In this document: positions 24,747 through 32,060 of the stretch, piece after piece
Numbering within the stretch: position 1 is the stretch's first letter
Layout: every line of letters begins with the position of its first letter
Assembly (NCBI GenBank): GCA_018268255.1
Contig: JAFDWX010000003.1
Span: 1-64,000, forward strand
Length of the DNA: 64,000 bases
Reading direction: 5' to 3'
DNA from: Armatimonadota bacterium
GTDB taxonomy: Bacteria > Armatimonadota > Fimbriimonadia > Fimbriimonadales > Fimbriimonadaceae
Notes under the pieces: generated by a model
The model's database searches: none
Told to the model about the DNA's origin: nothing
The model's input: only the letters and a program-made list of their open reading frames with translations
Position numbers and translations under genes: made by a program

Positions 24747-25789
24747 CCGCCGATTTGCACCATCGTTAAGTGATCGCGCTGTGCCCAATCTCGCATCGGT
24801 GGATGGCCCGCCCACTTACCTGCGAGGCAGGTTGCAACCGCCTGTTCAAGTTCGTCATCAGTACCGTTGTATCGTAGAATATCGCGCAGGGATACCGCTG
24901 GAGGCAGAAAGAGACAGGATTTTAGCTCGCCATCGGCAGTAAGTCTCAGTCGGCTGCATCCTCCGCAGAAGCTCTCGGTGACACTTGAAACAAATGCAAT
25001 TCTCCCTGCTGATCCAGGTATTGAATACTCACGAGCGACATCCGATGGATATCCATCGAGGGCTTGTAATTGAAATTCCTTCCCGATAATCTCTCGAATC
25101 TTGGACGAACTTAGTACGCTGCAACTCGACCAATTATTGTTCAAGAAAGGCATAAATTCAATAAATCGAACGGTAATGCACTTTGATGACGCAAAGTGAA
25201 CAAAATCGATAATTTCATCATCGTTAACCCCTGGCATCATCACGACATTGACCTTGGTCGGTATATCATGTGCTTGCGAAAATTCAATACCTTTCAACAC
25301 AAGTTCTAATTCCGATCTTCTTGTAATAGCTTCAAATCGGTCTGCTCTTAAAGTATCTAAGCTAACGTTGATTGAGCTCAGACCAGCCTCCTTTAGGAAA
25401 GGGGCGTCTTTCGAAAGTCGACTGCCATTTGTGGTTAGTGCAAGTTCCTCAATAGCTGGGTTGGTCCTTAACTCTCTAATGAGATCGATGTACCCATGCC
25501 GTATTGTGGGCTCACCGCCAGTGATGCGCAACTTCCGAACTCCCTTCTTCGCAAAGAAGGTCACTAGTTGAACGATTTCTTCAAAAGTAAGGATCTCGTC
25601 TCTCGGTTTCCACTTGACTCCCTTCTCCGGCATACAATAGGTACACCTAAAGTTGCAGCGATCAGTGATCGAGATCCTGAGATAGTCGTGAAACCGTCCG
25701 AAGCGATCCACAAGGCAGGTCTTCGACGCACCAGATTGCGGGTCTGTCGCCTGAGTTGGAGGACATTCTGCTGTGGAACCGACTCGCAC
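24743..25789 (-). CDS. moaA: MoaA, GTP 3',8-cyclase (radical SAM)
   Basis: 348 residues from GTG 25789. The longer reading to 25945 would translate the regulatory box itself (25823-25838), so I prefer the GTG that sits at the predicted transcription start. The radical-SAM motif is C45-x3-C49-x2-C52 (DRCNFRCTYCMP), followed by KLRITGGEPTIR. The second cluster is C-x2-C-x13-C (SFCGGCSRLRLTADGELKSC), and the protein ends in Gly-Gly as MoaA does. It performs the first step of molybdopterin synthesis with the MoaC domain encoded next. First gene of the six-gene cofactor operon. Confidence 0.92.
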   Translation of the reverse strand: MRVGSTAECPPTQATDPQSGASKTCLVDRFGRFHDYLRISITDRCNFRCTYCMPEKGVKWKPRDEILTFEEIVQLVTFFAKKGVRKLRITGGEPTIRHGYIDLIRELRTNPAIEELALTTNGSRLSKDAPFLKEAGLSSINVSLDTLRADRFEAITRRSELELVLKGIEFSQAHDIPTKVNVVMMPGVNDDEIIDFVHFASSKCITVRFIEFMPFLNNNWSSCSVLSSSKIREIIGKEFQLQALDGYPSDVAREYSIPGSAGRIAFVSSVTESFCGGCSRLRLTADGELKSCLFLPPAVSLRDILRYNGTDDELEQAVATCLAGKWAGHPPMRDWAQRDHLTMVQIGG

Positions 25790-25794
25790 ATCGT

Positions 25795-25838
25795 ATTTTG
25801 GACTGCGCGCGGAATTCAGCAACATGATAAGCGTCATA
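25795..25838 (-). promoter_or_regulatory. Crp/Fnr-type box and -10 of the cofactor operon
   Basis: cATGAT-AAGC-GTCATa at 25823-25838. Leftward, after 22 bp, is CAAAAT (25800-25795, 4 of 6). The predicted transcription start is at GTG 25789. This places molybdenum-cofactor synthesis under the same control as the reductases. Confidence 0.75.
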
Positions 25839-25905
25839 TTGTCGTCGGAAGTTATTGCGGGTATTTTGCCAACTCCGGGCAATCCTGGTTCCAAGCCCAA
25901 CACCT

Positions 25906-25949
25906 TATGATTAGGATCATAGTTTGTTAACCTGGTGGTGTTCAATATT
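25906..25949 (+). promoter_or_regulatory. Crp/Fnr-type box and -10 of the NnrS-like gene
   Basis: TATGAT-TAGG-ATCATA at 25906-25921, a perfect 6+6 palindrome. After 22 bp comes AATATT (25944-25949, 4 of 6). The predicted start is 25956, 2 nt before the ATG at 25958. It is back-to-back with the moaA promoter, 67 bp separating the two boxes. Confidence 0.75.
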
Positions 25950-25957
25950 CAAGGTAG

Positions 25958-27331
25958 ATGCAATATCGACAAAGGGACCTTGTTCCAATCCCTGTGCGAC
26001 CTTCCGTGACATCGAGCTCTCTTCCAAAATCCCGAGCTGAGACACGAGTTTACAAACCATTTTTTGTTGCCGGTATTGTTACTGTTTTGACTGTGGGTTG
26101 CCTGTTGGGTGCATTTGCACTCTTTGGGATATCAGTCAAAGCAAACTACCTTGAATCAAGTTGGAGCCCATACGTGCTGGCCCATGCTAATTCGCAACTG
26201 TTCGGGTGGGTCGGGTTCTTTATCATGGGATTTGCGTTGCAGCAACACGGCACGACGCGAGAACGATCCAACCAATTCCACCGTTTGGCCCATTGGACTT
26301 TGGGATTGATGGGCGCTGGGATCGTTTTGAGGTTTTTTGCTGAGCCGGCTGCTCAGGTTGACTCAGGAAGGTGGGTGTGGCTTGGAGTTGTTGCCGGTGT
26401 GCTGCAGGCTATCTCCGCTGGACTCTTCCTCTATAATTCTGGTGCGAATCGGTTTCCGAAAGGCGAGCCATTGACTTGGCCAACTGCATTTGTTCTAAGT
26501 TCTTGTGCGCTGCTCATGCTTGTGGCTCTGGCGGAACCCTATGTTTTCCTGATGAGCCATCAGCGATCTCCGGAATCCTCCATCATGTTTGTGGCTGAGT
26601 GGTTCTCTCCCCTCCGCGATATCCAATTTCTGGGCTTCGTGGCAATGATGATCTTCGGGGTCGCTGCGAGCAAGTTTCCCGGATGTCTGGGATTTCGTGC
26701 TGCGCACAAAGGCTGGGGGCTGGCAGCATTCGGCCTCTGGATCACTGGCTTGATTACGCGTGTTTTGGGTTGGGTTCTGTTTTTCAGGGGACGATTGGAA
26801 CCTGGAACCGATTTCCCTTACCGGTTGGGAGGCTTCATGCTTCTCTGCGGGGCAGCCTGTATGATCCAGAGCCTAGGAGTATTCGAGCCGCCCCGTGCTG
26901 CAAACCCTAGCCAGAAGTTCATAAAGTCAGCGTTTGGATGGCTACTGATCGCAGGACTCCTGCTGGCATTCGAGACTGTCCATCTCAACAAGATCGCCGC
27001 GCCCTTCTCTCACGCCTACACAGGCGCGATCCGACATGCGGTAACAGTCGGCTTTATTTCGCAGATGATTATCGGCGTGAGCTACCATCTCGTCACCCGG
27101 ATGCTCATGCTCAACGAAAATCGCATCCCACAGCTATGGAGCGTGTTTTGGCTGCTGAATATCGGCAATTGCTGCCGGGTTGCACTTGAAGTATGGACTG
27201 ATTACACCAGGACTGCTTTTGCACCGATGGGCTTCACTGGCTTCGTGGAACTCATCGGTTTAGGGATTTGGGCGTGGGTAATGATCGGCTACATCAGAAC
27301 TCGTAGCATCAGCCTTGCTGCATCTTGCTAA
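25958..27331 (+). CDS. NnrS-like heme/copper membrane protein
   Basis: 457 residues, about 12 transmembrane helices. The first helices (FFVAGIVTVLTVGCLLGAFALFG, then YVLAHANSQLFGWVGFFIMGFALQQH) and the His residues near helix ends (for instance HAYTGAIRHAVTVGF and SYHLVTRM) fit the NnrS family. NnrS proteins are regulated with nitrate/nitrite respiration and lessen nitrosative stress when NO forms. The box upstream agrees with that. Converges with mobA, leaving 3 bp. Confidence 0.75.
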   Translation: MQYRQRDLVPIPVRPSVTSSSLPKSRAETRVYKPFFVAGIVTVLTVGCLLGAFALFGISVKANYLESSWSPYVLAHANSQLFGWVGFFIMGFALQQHGTTRERSNQFHRLAHWTLGLMGAGIVLRFFAEPAAQVDSGRWVWLGVVAGVLQAISAGLFLYNSGANRFPKGEPLTWPTAFVLSSCALLMLVALAEPYVFLMSHQRSPESSIMFVAEWFSPLRDIQFLGFVAMMIFGVAASKFPGCLGFRAAHKGWGLAAFGLWITGLITRVLGWVLFFRGRLEPGTDFPYRLGGFMLLCGAACMIQSLGVFEPPRAANPSQKFIKSAFGWLLIAGLLLAFETVHLNKIAAPFSHAYTGAIRHAVTVGFISQMIIGVSYHLVTRMLMLNENRIPQLWSVFWLLNIGNCCRVALEVWTDYTRTAFAPMGFTGFVELIGLGIWAWVMIGYIRTRSISLAASC

Positions 27332-27334
27332 TAT

Positions 27335-27910
27335 TCATAGTTCTTCCAGAAGCAGGATCCTTAGGTCTTCGCGCGTGTTGACACCCATCACCGATCTCGG
27401 ATCAATTCCGCGTTCCACAAGTGTTGTTTCGGTCGCGATCCTGGCTTGCAAGCAGTCGATCCACTCCATCACACGGCTAAGGCCCGAGTTACGAAGGTGG
27501 CTCCAAGCTGAACTCCGATAGAGTGCGCATAGGGGTTGGAGCTTTCCCGAAATGGACGGAATAACGGCCTCGCCTTCGCCGAGAATCGACAAGAACTTGT
27601 CAGGAGTTTTAGGATCGAACAGCGGCACATCGCAGGAAAGCACGAAAACGAGATCTCGTGCGGGTTGAAACTTCTTGAGGGCTACTATCGGTCCTTGGAA
27701 ATCGCCCTCGTCTTGCAAGAAATCAAACCCAGAAATAGGATCACGGCCCAGTACTGTCACGGGCCAGTTCGCTTCTGAGAGTCCTCTTGCTAGCACGGGA
27801 CCCAGGGGCCCGTTCCCGGCGTCGAGAGAAGCTTTGTCGGTTCCCATTCTGCGACTTGCTCCTCCGGTAAGAAGCACAGCCTCGCGTCCATTCTTGGGCG
27901 ATTCACTCAT
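27335..27910 (-). CDS. mobA: MobA-type molybdenum cofactor guanylyltransferase
   Basis: 191 residues from ATG 27910 (an alternative ATG at 27937 would put the box at 27910-27925 inside the gene). The nucleotide-binding motif LLTGGASRRMGTDKASL is clear, as are GPIVAL and VFVLSCDVPLF of the NTP-transferase fold. It attaches GMP to molybdopterin to make the MGD required by both molybdoenzymes here, completing the cofactor pathway. The start codon overlaps the last base of the Crp/Fnr-type box that serves the opposite gene, so mobA expression may be affected by occupancy of that site. Confidence 0.85.
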   Translation of the reverse strand: MSESPKNGREAVLLTGGASRRMGTDKASLDAGNGPLGPVLARGLSEANWPVTVLGRDPISGFDFLQDEGDFQGPIVALKKFQPARDLVFVLSCDVPLFDPKTPDKFLSILGEGEAVIPSISGKLQPLCALYRSSAWSHLRNSGLSRVMEWIDCLQARIATETTLVERGIDPRSVMGVNTREDLRILLLEEL

Positions 27911-27953
27911 ATGATCGGTGTCATAGCGGCTGTCCATGCGCAACATCCATACT
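27910..27953 (+). promoter_or_regulatory. Crp/Fnr-type box and -10 of the AhpD-like/NarI-like operon
   Basis: TATGAT-CGGT-GTCATA at 27910-27925. After 22 bp comes CATACT (27948-27953, 4 of 6). The predicted start is 27960, 1 nt before ATG 27961. The sequence before the ATG (CTAAAAT) has no Shine-Dalgarno, in keeping with a leaderless mRNA. Confidence 0.75.
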
Positions 27954-27960
27954 CTAAAAT

Positions 27961-28281
27961 ATGGCACGACTCCCCAAGCGGTATGTGCGATTTTTTGAGC
28001 GATTCCCCACGGTAGGTACGGCTTATGAAGCGTATGGCGAAGCCGTGGCTGCTGCTGGGCCGCTTGATGAAAAGACCCGTTGCTTGGTCAAGCTTGCCAT
28101 GTCGATTTCCGCTAGGATGGAGGGAGGCGCAAAAAGCCACGCTCACAAGGCTCTTGAAGCTGGCGCTTCTCCAGAAGAAATTCGTCACGTGGCGCTCCTC
28201 GCAGCTCCCACCATCGGTTTTCCGAATATGATGGCTGGCCTCAGTTGGGTGGATGAGATTTTGGACGGAATTGAGTCGTGA
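27961..28281 (+). CDS. Carboxymuconolactone-decarboxylase/AhpD-like small protein lacking the CxxC
   Basis: 106 residues. The all-helical CMD/AhpD pattern is clear (LDEKTRCLVKLAMSISARMEGGAKSHAHKALEAGASPEEIRHVALL). Redox-active AhpD proteins have C-x2-C in the helix before the His; here that stretch is MEGGAKSHAHK with no Cys, so a disulfide reductase role is unlikely. The function in a nitrate regulon is unknown. It is translationally coupled (ATGA-type overlap at 28278) to the NarI-like gene. Confidence 0.7.
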   Translation: MARLPKRYVRFFERFPTVGTAYEAYGEAVAAAGPLDEKTRCLVKLAMSISARMEGGAKSHAHKALEAGASPEEIRHVALLAAPTIGFPNMMAGLSWVDEILDGIES

Positions 28282-29318
28282 AAGCGGTTTACCCTGCGCA
28301 CCCTGTCCGAAACGCACTGACCGGTGGCCTTGTTGCGTCTTTCGGGTTGGCTGCAGCCATCTATTTCGGATCAGGCGGGCTCACCCGCTTTGATTCACCT
28401 CTTGCAGCGTATGCCGCGGCAACGGTTTTTGCCGCATTCGCTTTCTCCTATCGATACCTGATGTGGATTCAGCGTCCGGCGACCTGGCTCTATTTTCGAG
28501 CTTCGTGGGCTTTGTTCTTCCGCCCAAGATGTCTGGTTCGCAATCTACTCAAGCTCGTCGTCTTGCTTTGGAACAACATTGTCATCCAGAAGTTCATTGG
28601 TAAGCGGAGCCATACTCGCTGGATTGCGCATATGGGTATGGCTTGGGGATGCCTGTTGGCTTTCGCAATTACATTTCCGTTGAGTTGGGGATGGGTTCAG
28701 TTTGGCGTAGCTCCCGACGGATACCGCTATCAAGTGGAATTTATGAGCATGCCGCAGTTCTCGTTCGACCCAAATGGACCCATCGGGTGGCTGTTCTTTA
28801 ACGGATTGAATATCAGTGCAACCTTAGTCTTGGTTGGAATCGGCTTCGCGATGCATCGCCGCGTTTTCAGCCATGGGGCACACGCCGTGCAGTCCATCGA
28901 AAACGACTTGGTTCCGCTCTTGCTTCTCTTTTCAGTCTCGATCACTGGGCTGATGATCACGGCCAGCTATCGAGTGATGGGCGGAGCGAACTTTAGCTTT
29001 GTTTCTCTTTTGCACGCTTTCTTTGTCATTCTGTTGCTGTTGTGGATGCCGTTTGGCAAGCTGTTTCACGTAATCCAACGGCCGGCCCAATTAGGAGTCG
29101 CGTACTACAAGGAAGCCGGAAGCCAGGGACCCATGGCGGTTTGCGTACGGAGTGGAAGGGAATACCAGTCGCAAATGCACCACGACGATCTAGTAGAGAT
29201 CATGAAGCAGGTGGATATCGATTTCGGTGGGCACCAGAATCTCTCGCCGGAAGAAAAGCGAAAGTTGGTCGCCCTCAATCAACTTGAGAGCATGGTGGGT
29301 AGGTCATTCATAGGATAA
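28278..29318 (+). CDS. NarI/DsrM-like membrane cytochrome b with cytoplasmic tail
   Basis: 346 residues. About five or six hydrophobic helices carry His residues in the expected places (KRSHTRWIAHMGMAWGCLLAF, MHRRVFSHGAHA, SLLHAFFVILLLLWMPFGKLFHVIQRP). The pattern matches NarI/DsrM/HdrE-type quinol-oxidising cytochromes. The last 75 residues are soluble (HHDDLVEIMKQVDIDFGGHQNLSPEEKRK...). It shares helix-end motifs with the membrane part of the 6521 fusion. Because it is in the regulon but not next to a catalytic subunit, it could serve the NasA-type enzyme through the ferredoxin/Rieske set. That pairing is inference. Confidence 0.7.
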   Translation: MKAVYPAHPVRNALTGGLVASFGLAAAIYFGSGGLTRFDSPLAAYAAATVFAAFAFSYRYLMWIQRPATWLYFRASWALFFRPRCLVRNLLKLVVLLWNNIVIQKFIGKRSHTRWIAHMGMAWGCLLAFAITFPLSWGWVQFGVAPDGYRYQVEFMSMPQFSFDPNGPIGWLFFNGLNISATLVLVGIGFAMHRRVFSHGAHAVQSIENDLVPLLLLFSVSITGLMITASYRVMGGANFSFVSLLHAFFVILLLLWMPFGKLFHVIQRPAQLGVAYYKEAGSQGPMAVCVRSGREYQSQMHHDDLVEIMKQVDIDFGGHQNLSPEEKRKLVALNQLESMVGRSFIG

Positions 29319-29674
29319 GAAGTGATACTCACGGTCTGCTCATCGTTGTGAGTCTACGGTCCGAGTTCGTTAAGGCAGCCGCACGTTGAACACAAAACCC
29401 GTGCGGTTGCTGAAGGCATTTCAAATTTCTAACGGTAGGTCTGACACACTGGTCACGGAGAGCTCGGTAACCCAATGACTGGGTAGTGGCTGTCGAATTC
29501 GAAGGTGAGTAAATGGCCAGAGTCCTCACAGAATCCAAGAAGCCGCACGTATCTTTGGTAGAAAGATGCTCAGGCAAGATCTAGTTAGAGTTGGCCTTGT
29601 CGAACTTGAGTGTGTAAGCCAGTACTACCGTGGGGATCGGCCACGAAGAATGTAGTGGCGGTTCTTTGGGTGCT
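29319..29674. other. Non-coding stretch between the last island gene and the right repeat
   Basis: No convincing gene. A 6-bp inverted repeat ACTCAC/GTGAGT (29327-29332 and 29348-29353) just after the NarI-like stop could be a weak terminator. A longer imperfect hairpin (29375-29385 with 29400-29410, 10 of 11 pairs, 14-nt loop) has no U-tract. No integrase or transposase remnant was recognised. Confidence 0.5.
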
Positions 29675-29826
29675 GGTCTCTCCAAGGTCTCTCCGACGCG
29701 GTGGAAAGTGGCGGAGCACTAGGTTCAATGGTGGACCGGTACCCAGCGTCGTTGAACCTGAAAAATTTCAGTCCTAAGGAGGGCGTCGGGGGTTCGAGTC
29801 CCTCCGGGGCCGCCAAGATTTGAGCC
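29675..29826 (+). repeat. 152-bp direct repeat, right copy, ending in tRNA-like T-arm and CCA
   Basis: Partner of 2899-3050, same orientation and same length. The 56 bases at 29768-29823 are identical to the left copy; differences concentrate in the first 93 bases. The internal hairpin is kept, with one C-to-T change that leaves a G-U pair (AGGTTCAATG with CGTTGAACCT). The T-arm, acceptor strand and CCA are unchanged. No 5' tRNA half is visible. It marks the right boundary of the nitrate gene block. Confidence 0.8.
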
Positions 29827-29995
29827 AGTCCCCGTTGGAGACACGGGCTCCACAACCTCGAATTCCAATCCGAGCTTGATACAAACTCCGTTGGTTCGAT
29901 CATTGGTTCTCCACGCAGTGAGCCCACCGTCATTTGTGGCAATCCTCCGTTGCAAAGCTGGTCACTATTACTGCGCCTAGACACCGATAAGAGGT

Positions 29996-30961
29996 GTGAA
30001 GCACTTATATTCCACATTCCCTCGACTGCGACTTGTCGCCGTAGGAGTTCTCTTCATGGCAGCTGGGTCTACACTGGCAAGCGACCGATACATCCTGATC
30101 AATGGCGTTGCTTCAAACTCAATTGGCCGTTATGATCTCCAGACAGGGCACTTGGAGCGGTTCATTAATGTTGCGACACAAGGTGGTCACAACAATGCCC
30201 TAGCAATTACTAAGAGTGGCAATATCCTGGTAGGAGCAGATGTTCAAGGTGGCAAAGTATTTGAGTACAGTGGCCTGACCGGAGCACTTATCAGGACTGT
30301 TTGCAGTACAGATACTGTTCCCCACGGCATAGCTCAAGGCTCGGATGGAAATATTTACGTTGGTGCACACTCCACAAATTCTATAAAGAAATACAACTTT
30401 GCGACCGGAGCGCTGATGCAGACAATTGTGACTTCGGGACAATTGGGCCTTAATGGCTGTCGAGACCTGAGATTTAATTCCGCTGGCGATCTCTTTTATG
30501 TCGGCGCACAAAGCGAGAAGATCTACAAAATTCCAAATGGCGGGAGTCCAACCGTCTTTGCCAGCTTCACAGGTGATCCGAGCACGATCGATTTTGGCTT
30601 TGATGGCAATATCTACGCAGCGGGTCTCTGGAACTCTGTCATTAAGCGTTACAGCTCTTCGGGAACTCCACTGAGCGATTTCGGATCTGGCTTTTCAGCA
30701 CCACGCGGCTTGGCCTTCAACGAGTGGAATGGAGTTCAGAGCCTATTTATTAGCGAAAATGCCACCAACATGGTCAAGCGATATTCGACTACAGGAACTC
30801 TCTTGGGGTCATTTAATACGGCCTCGGTTGGTGTCAGCGATTTGTCGTTCTTGCGGAGCTATACACCCGTTCCTGAGCCCACCAGTATTGCCATCGTGGG
30901 ATTGGGAAGCCTGCTTCTTGCTCGGCGTCGAAGCTTTGAGTCCAAGAATTCAAGGAAATAA
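29996..30961 (+). CDS. PEP-CTERM-anchored beta-propeller-like protein
   Basis: 321 residues with a GTG start; AAGAGG lies close upstream. Signal peptide (residues 1-29), then repeated blocks of the NHL/SMP-30 type with Asp-Gly-Asn-Ile-Tyr cores (GSDGNIYVGAH, FDGNIYAAGLW, GDLFYVGA). The C-terminus is a PEP-CTERM sorting tail: VPEPTSIAIVGLGSLLLARRR. Such proteins are exported and processed by an exosortase, often ending up in the cell envelope or extracellular matrix. It lies just outside the right repeat and has no regulon box. Confidence 0.75.
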   Translation: MKHLYSTFPRLRLVAVGVLFMAAGSTLASDRYILINGVASNSIGRYDLQTGHLERFINVATQGGHNNALAITKSGNILVGADVQGGKVFEYSGLTGALIRTVCSTDTVPHGIAQGSDGNIYVGAHSTNSIKKYNFATGALMQTIVTSGQLGLNGCRDLRFNSAGDLFYVGAQSEKIYKIPNGGSPTVFASFTGDPSTIDFGFDGNIYAAGLWNSVIKRYSSSGTPLSDFGSGFSAPRGLAFNEWNGVQSLFISENATNMVKRYSTTGTLLGSFNTASVGVSDLSFLRSYTPVPEPTSIAIVGLGSLLLARRRSFESKNSRK

Positions 30962-31090
30962 ATGTCGTGTCTCGGGGCTGTTCGGTTAAGCTGCGGTTCA
31001 GGGGTTGATCACGGGGACCAGCTTTAGAATCTCAGTCGATTGGATGCTGAATGGGATTCACAAAAACGTTGACGCATTTGTGCGACAGTA

Positions 31091-31711
31091 ATGAACGACT
31101 TGTCACTTGAGATCATTGAAAGGTTTTCCCAACCTCCAGCAATAGCGCAGGAGGTTATTGACCTTTATAATCGGGGTTATATCGATGACGAACTAGGCCT
31201 TGGTGAAAGGATTGCGATCCCTTTTGATATCAGAACCTATGACTTCTTTGTCCATCCGGTTTGGAGTCGGCCAGAGATTGCTTTCCGCAGCATTTCGGCC
31301 AGTCTATACAGTATTGCTACGGGACTCGAAGTCGGACAATACGAAGCAAATCTAAGTAATCCTAGTTTAGAAGCCGCGTTGGCATATCTAGGTAATCACG
31401 TGAAGGATCCGCCATATCCAGCGCTTTTTGCAGGGGAATCTGCTGAATATCGTGAAGCATATGAGTACTTACTCTCGCCAAGTTATCTCGGTAAGTTGTA
31501 TTCGTTTATGTGCGATGAGCAAGTCGAGATCTGCAGTAAGGTTCTGTTCGAGTGCTTGCATTCCGGCAGTGAACAGTTTCGGTTAAGCGCAAAGCTGTTC
31601 TACGACTCATTTTGGACCAAGTTTGAGGCAGGAGAAGTAAGGGACTTTTCGCCATGGGAGCTCAGTGACGAGGATATTTGGCCCGGGCCGAAAAACAGGC
31701 AGAGTAGGTAG
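31091..31711 (+). CDS. Hypothetical acidic protein
   Basis: 206 residues, no family recognised. Acidic and aromatic-rich, with no signal peptide or membrane helix. Segments such as DELGLGERIAIPFDIRTYDFFVHPVW and AALAYLGNHVKDPPYPALF suggest a compact cytoplasmic alpha/beta protein. Flanked by PEP-CTERM genes with 129 bp and 349 bp gaps, so probably monocistronic. Codon usage looks slightly more AT-rich than its neighbours, which might indicate recent acquisition. Confidence 0.55.
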   Translation: MNDLSLEIIERFSQPPAIAQEVIDLYNRGYIDDELGLGERIAIPFDIRTYDFFVHPVWSRPEIAFRSISASLYSIATGLEVGQYEANLSNPSLEAALAYLGNHVKDPPYPALFAGESAEYREAYEYLLSPSYLGKLYSFMCDEQVEICSKVLFECLHSGSEQFRLSAKLFYDSFWTKFEAGEVRDFSPWELSDEDIWPGPKNRQSR

Positions 31712-32060
31712 TGGGACTAAAGGGCGAGTGTGATCTTGTCGACTGCGCCGGAATTTAGCGGCAAGCGCACCAAGTTCTGTCAGTGATTCCAGCAAGTCGA
31801 CAAGGGAGTCGTCCTTGGTTACCGCATTCGCAATAGGCGCAACGAGGCCTTGGCACCCAGGTACTCAAAAACCTTTTCCAAGGATCATCCGCTGCATGAT
31901 GCTTGGCTTGTCCCTTCACTTCACATCATTCCAGTACCGCACTCTCTGAGGCCAGCAATTACACCTGAAAAGGAATGGTCCAATGGGCCTATTTGTGTAA
32001 GTCAAAGCAAGATCTATGTTATAATGCCCAGTCAATATCCACTGCTTGGAGAAAATTGAA
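31712..32060. other. Intergenic region before the second PEP-CTERM gene
   Basis: No gene I can support. Short frames on the minus strand at 31607-31795 and 31916-32158 look fortuitous. The right end carries the promoter described at 32017-32025. Confidence 0.45.
32017..32025 (+). promoter_or_regulatory. Extended -10 promoter of the PEP-CTERM gene
   Basis: TGT-TATAAT at 32017-32025 is a perfect -10 with an extended TG element. No good -35 lies at 16-18 bp. Predicted start about 32032, giving a roughly 29-nt leader with GGAGA (32048-32052) before ATG 32061. Confidence 0.6.

Noticed and set aside
3051-29674. Integrase, transposase or phage genes inside the island
   Set aside because: Every gene-sized frame was accounted for by respiration, transport, regulation or cofactor genes; no recombinase motif was seen.
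29625-30017. Minus-strand frame containing LAAPEGLEPPTPSL
   Set aside because: It is the reverse translation of the tRNA-like repeat; this kind of sequence is a frequent false gene call at tRNA 3' ends. No other coding support.
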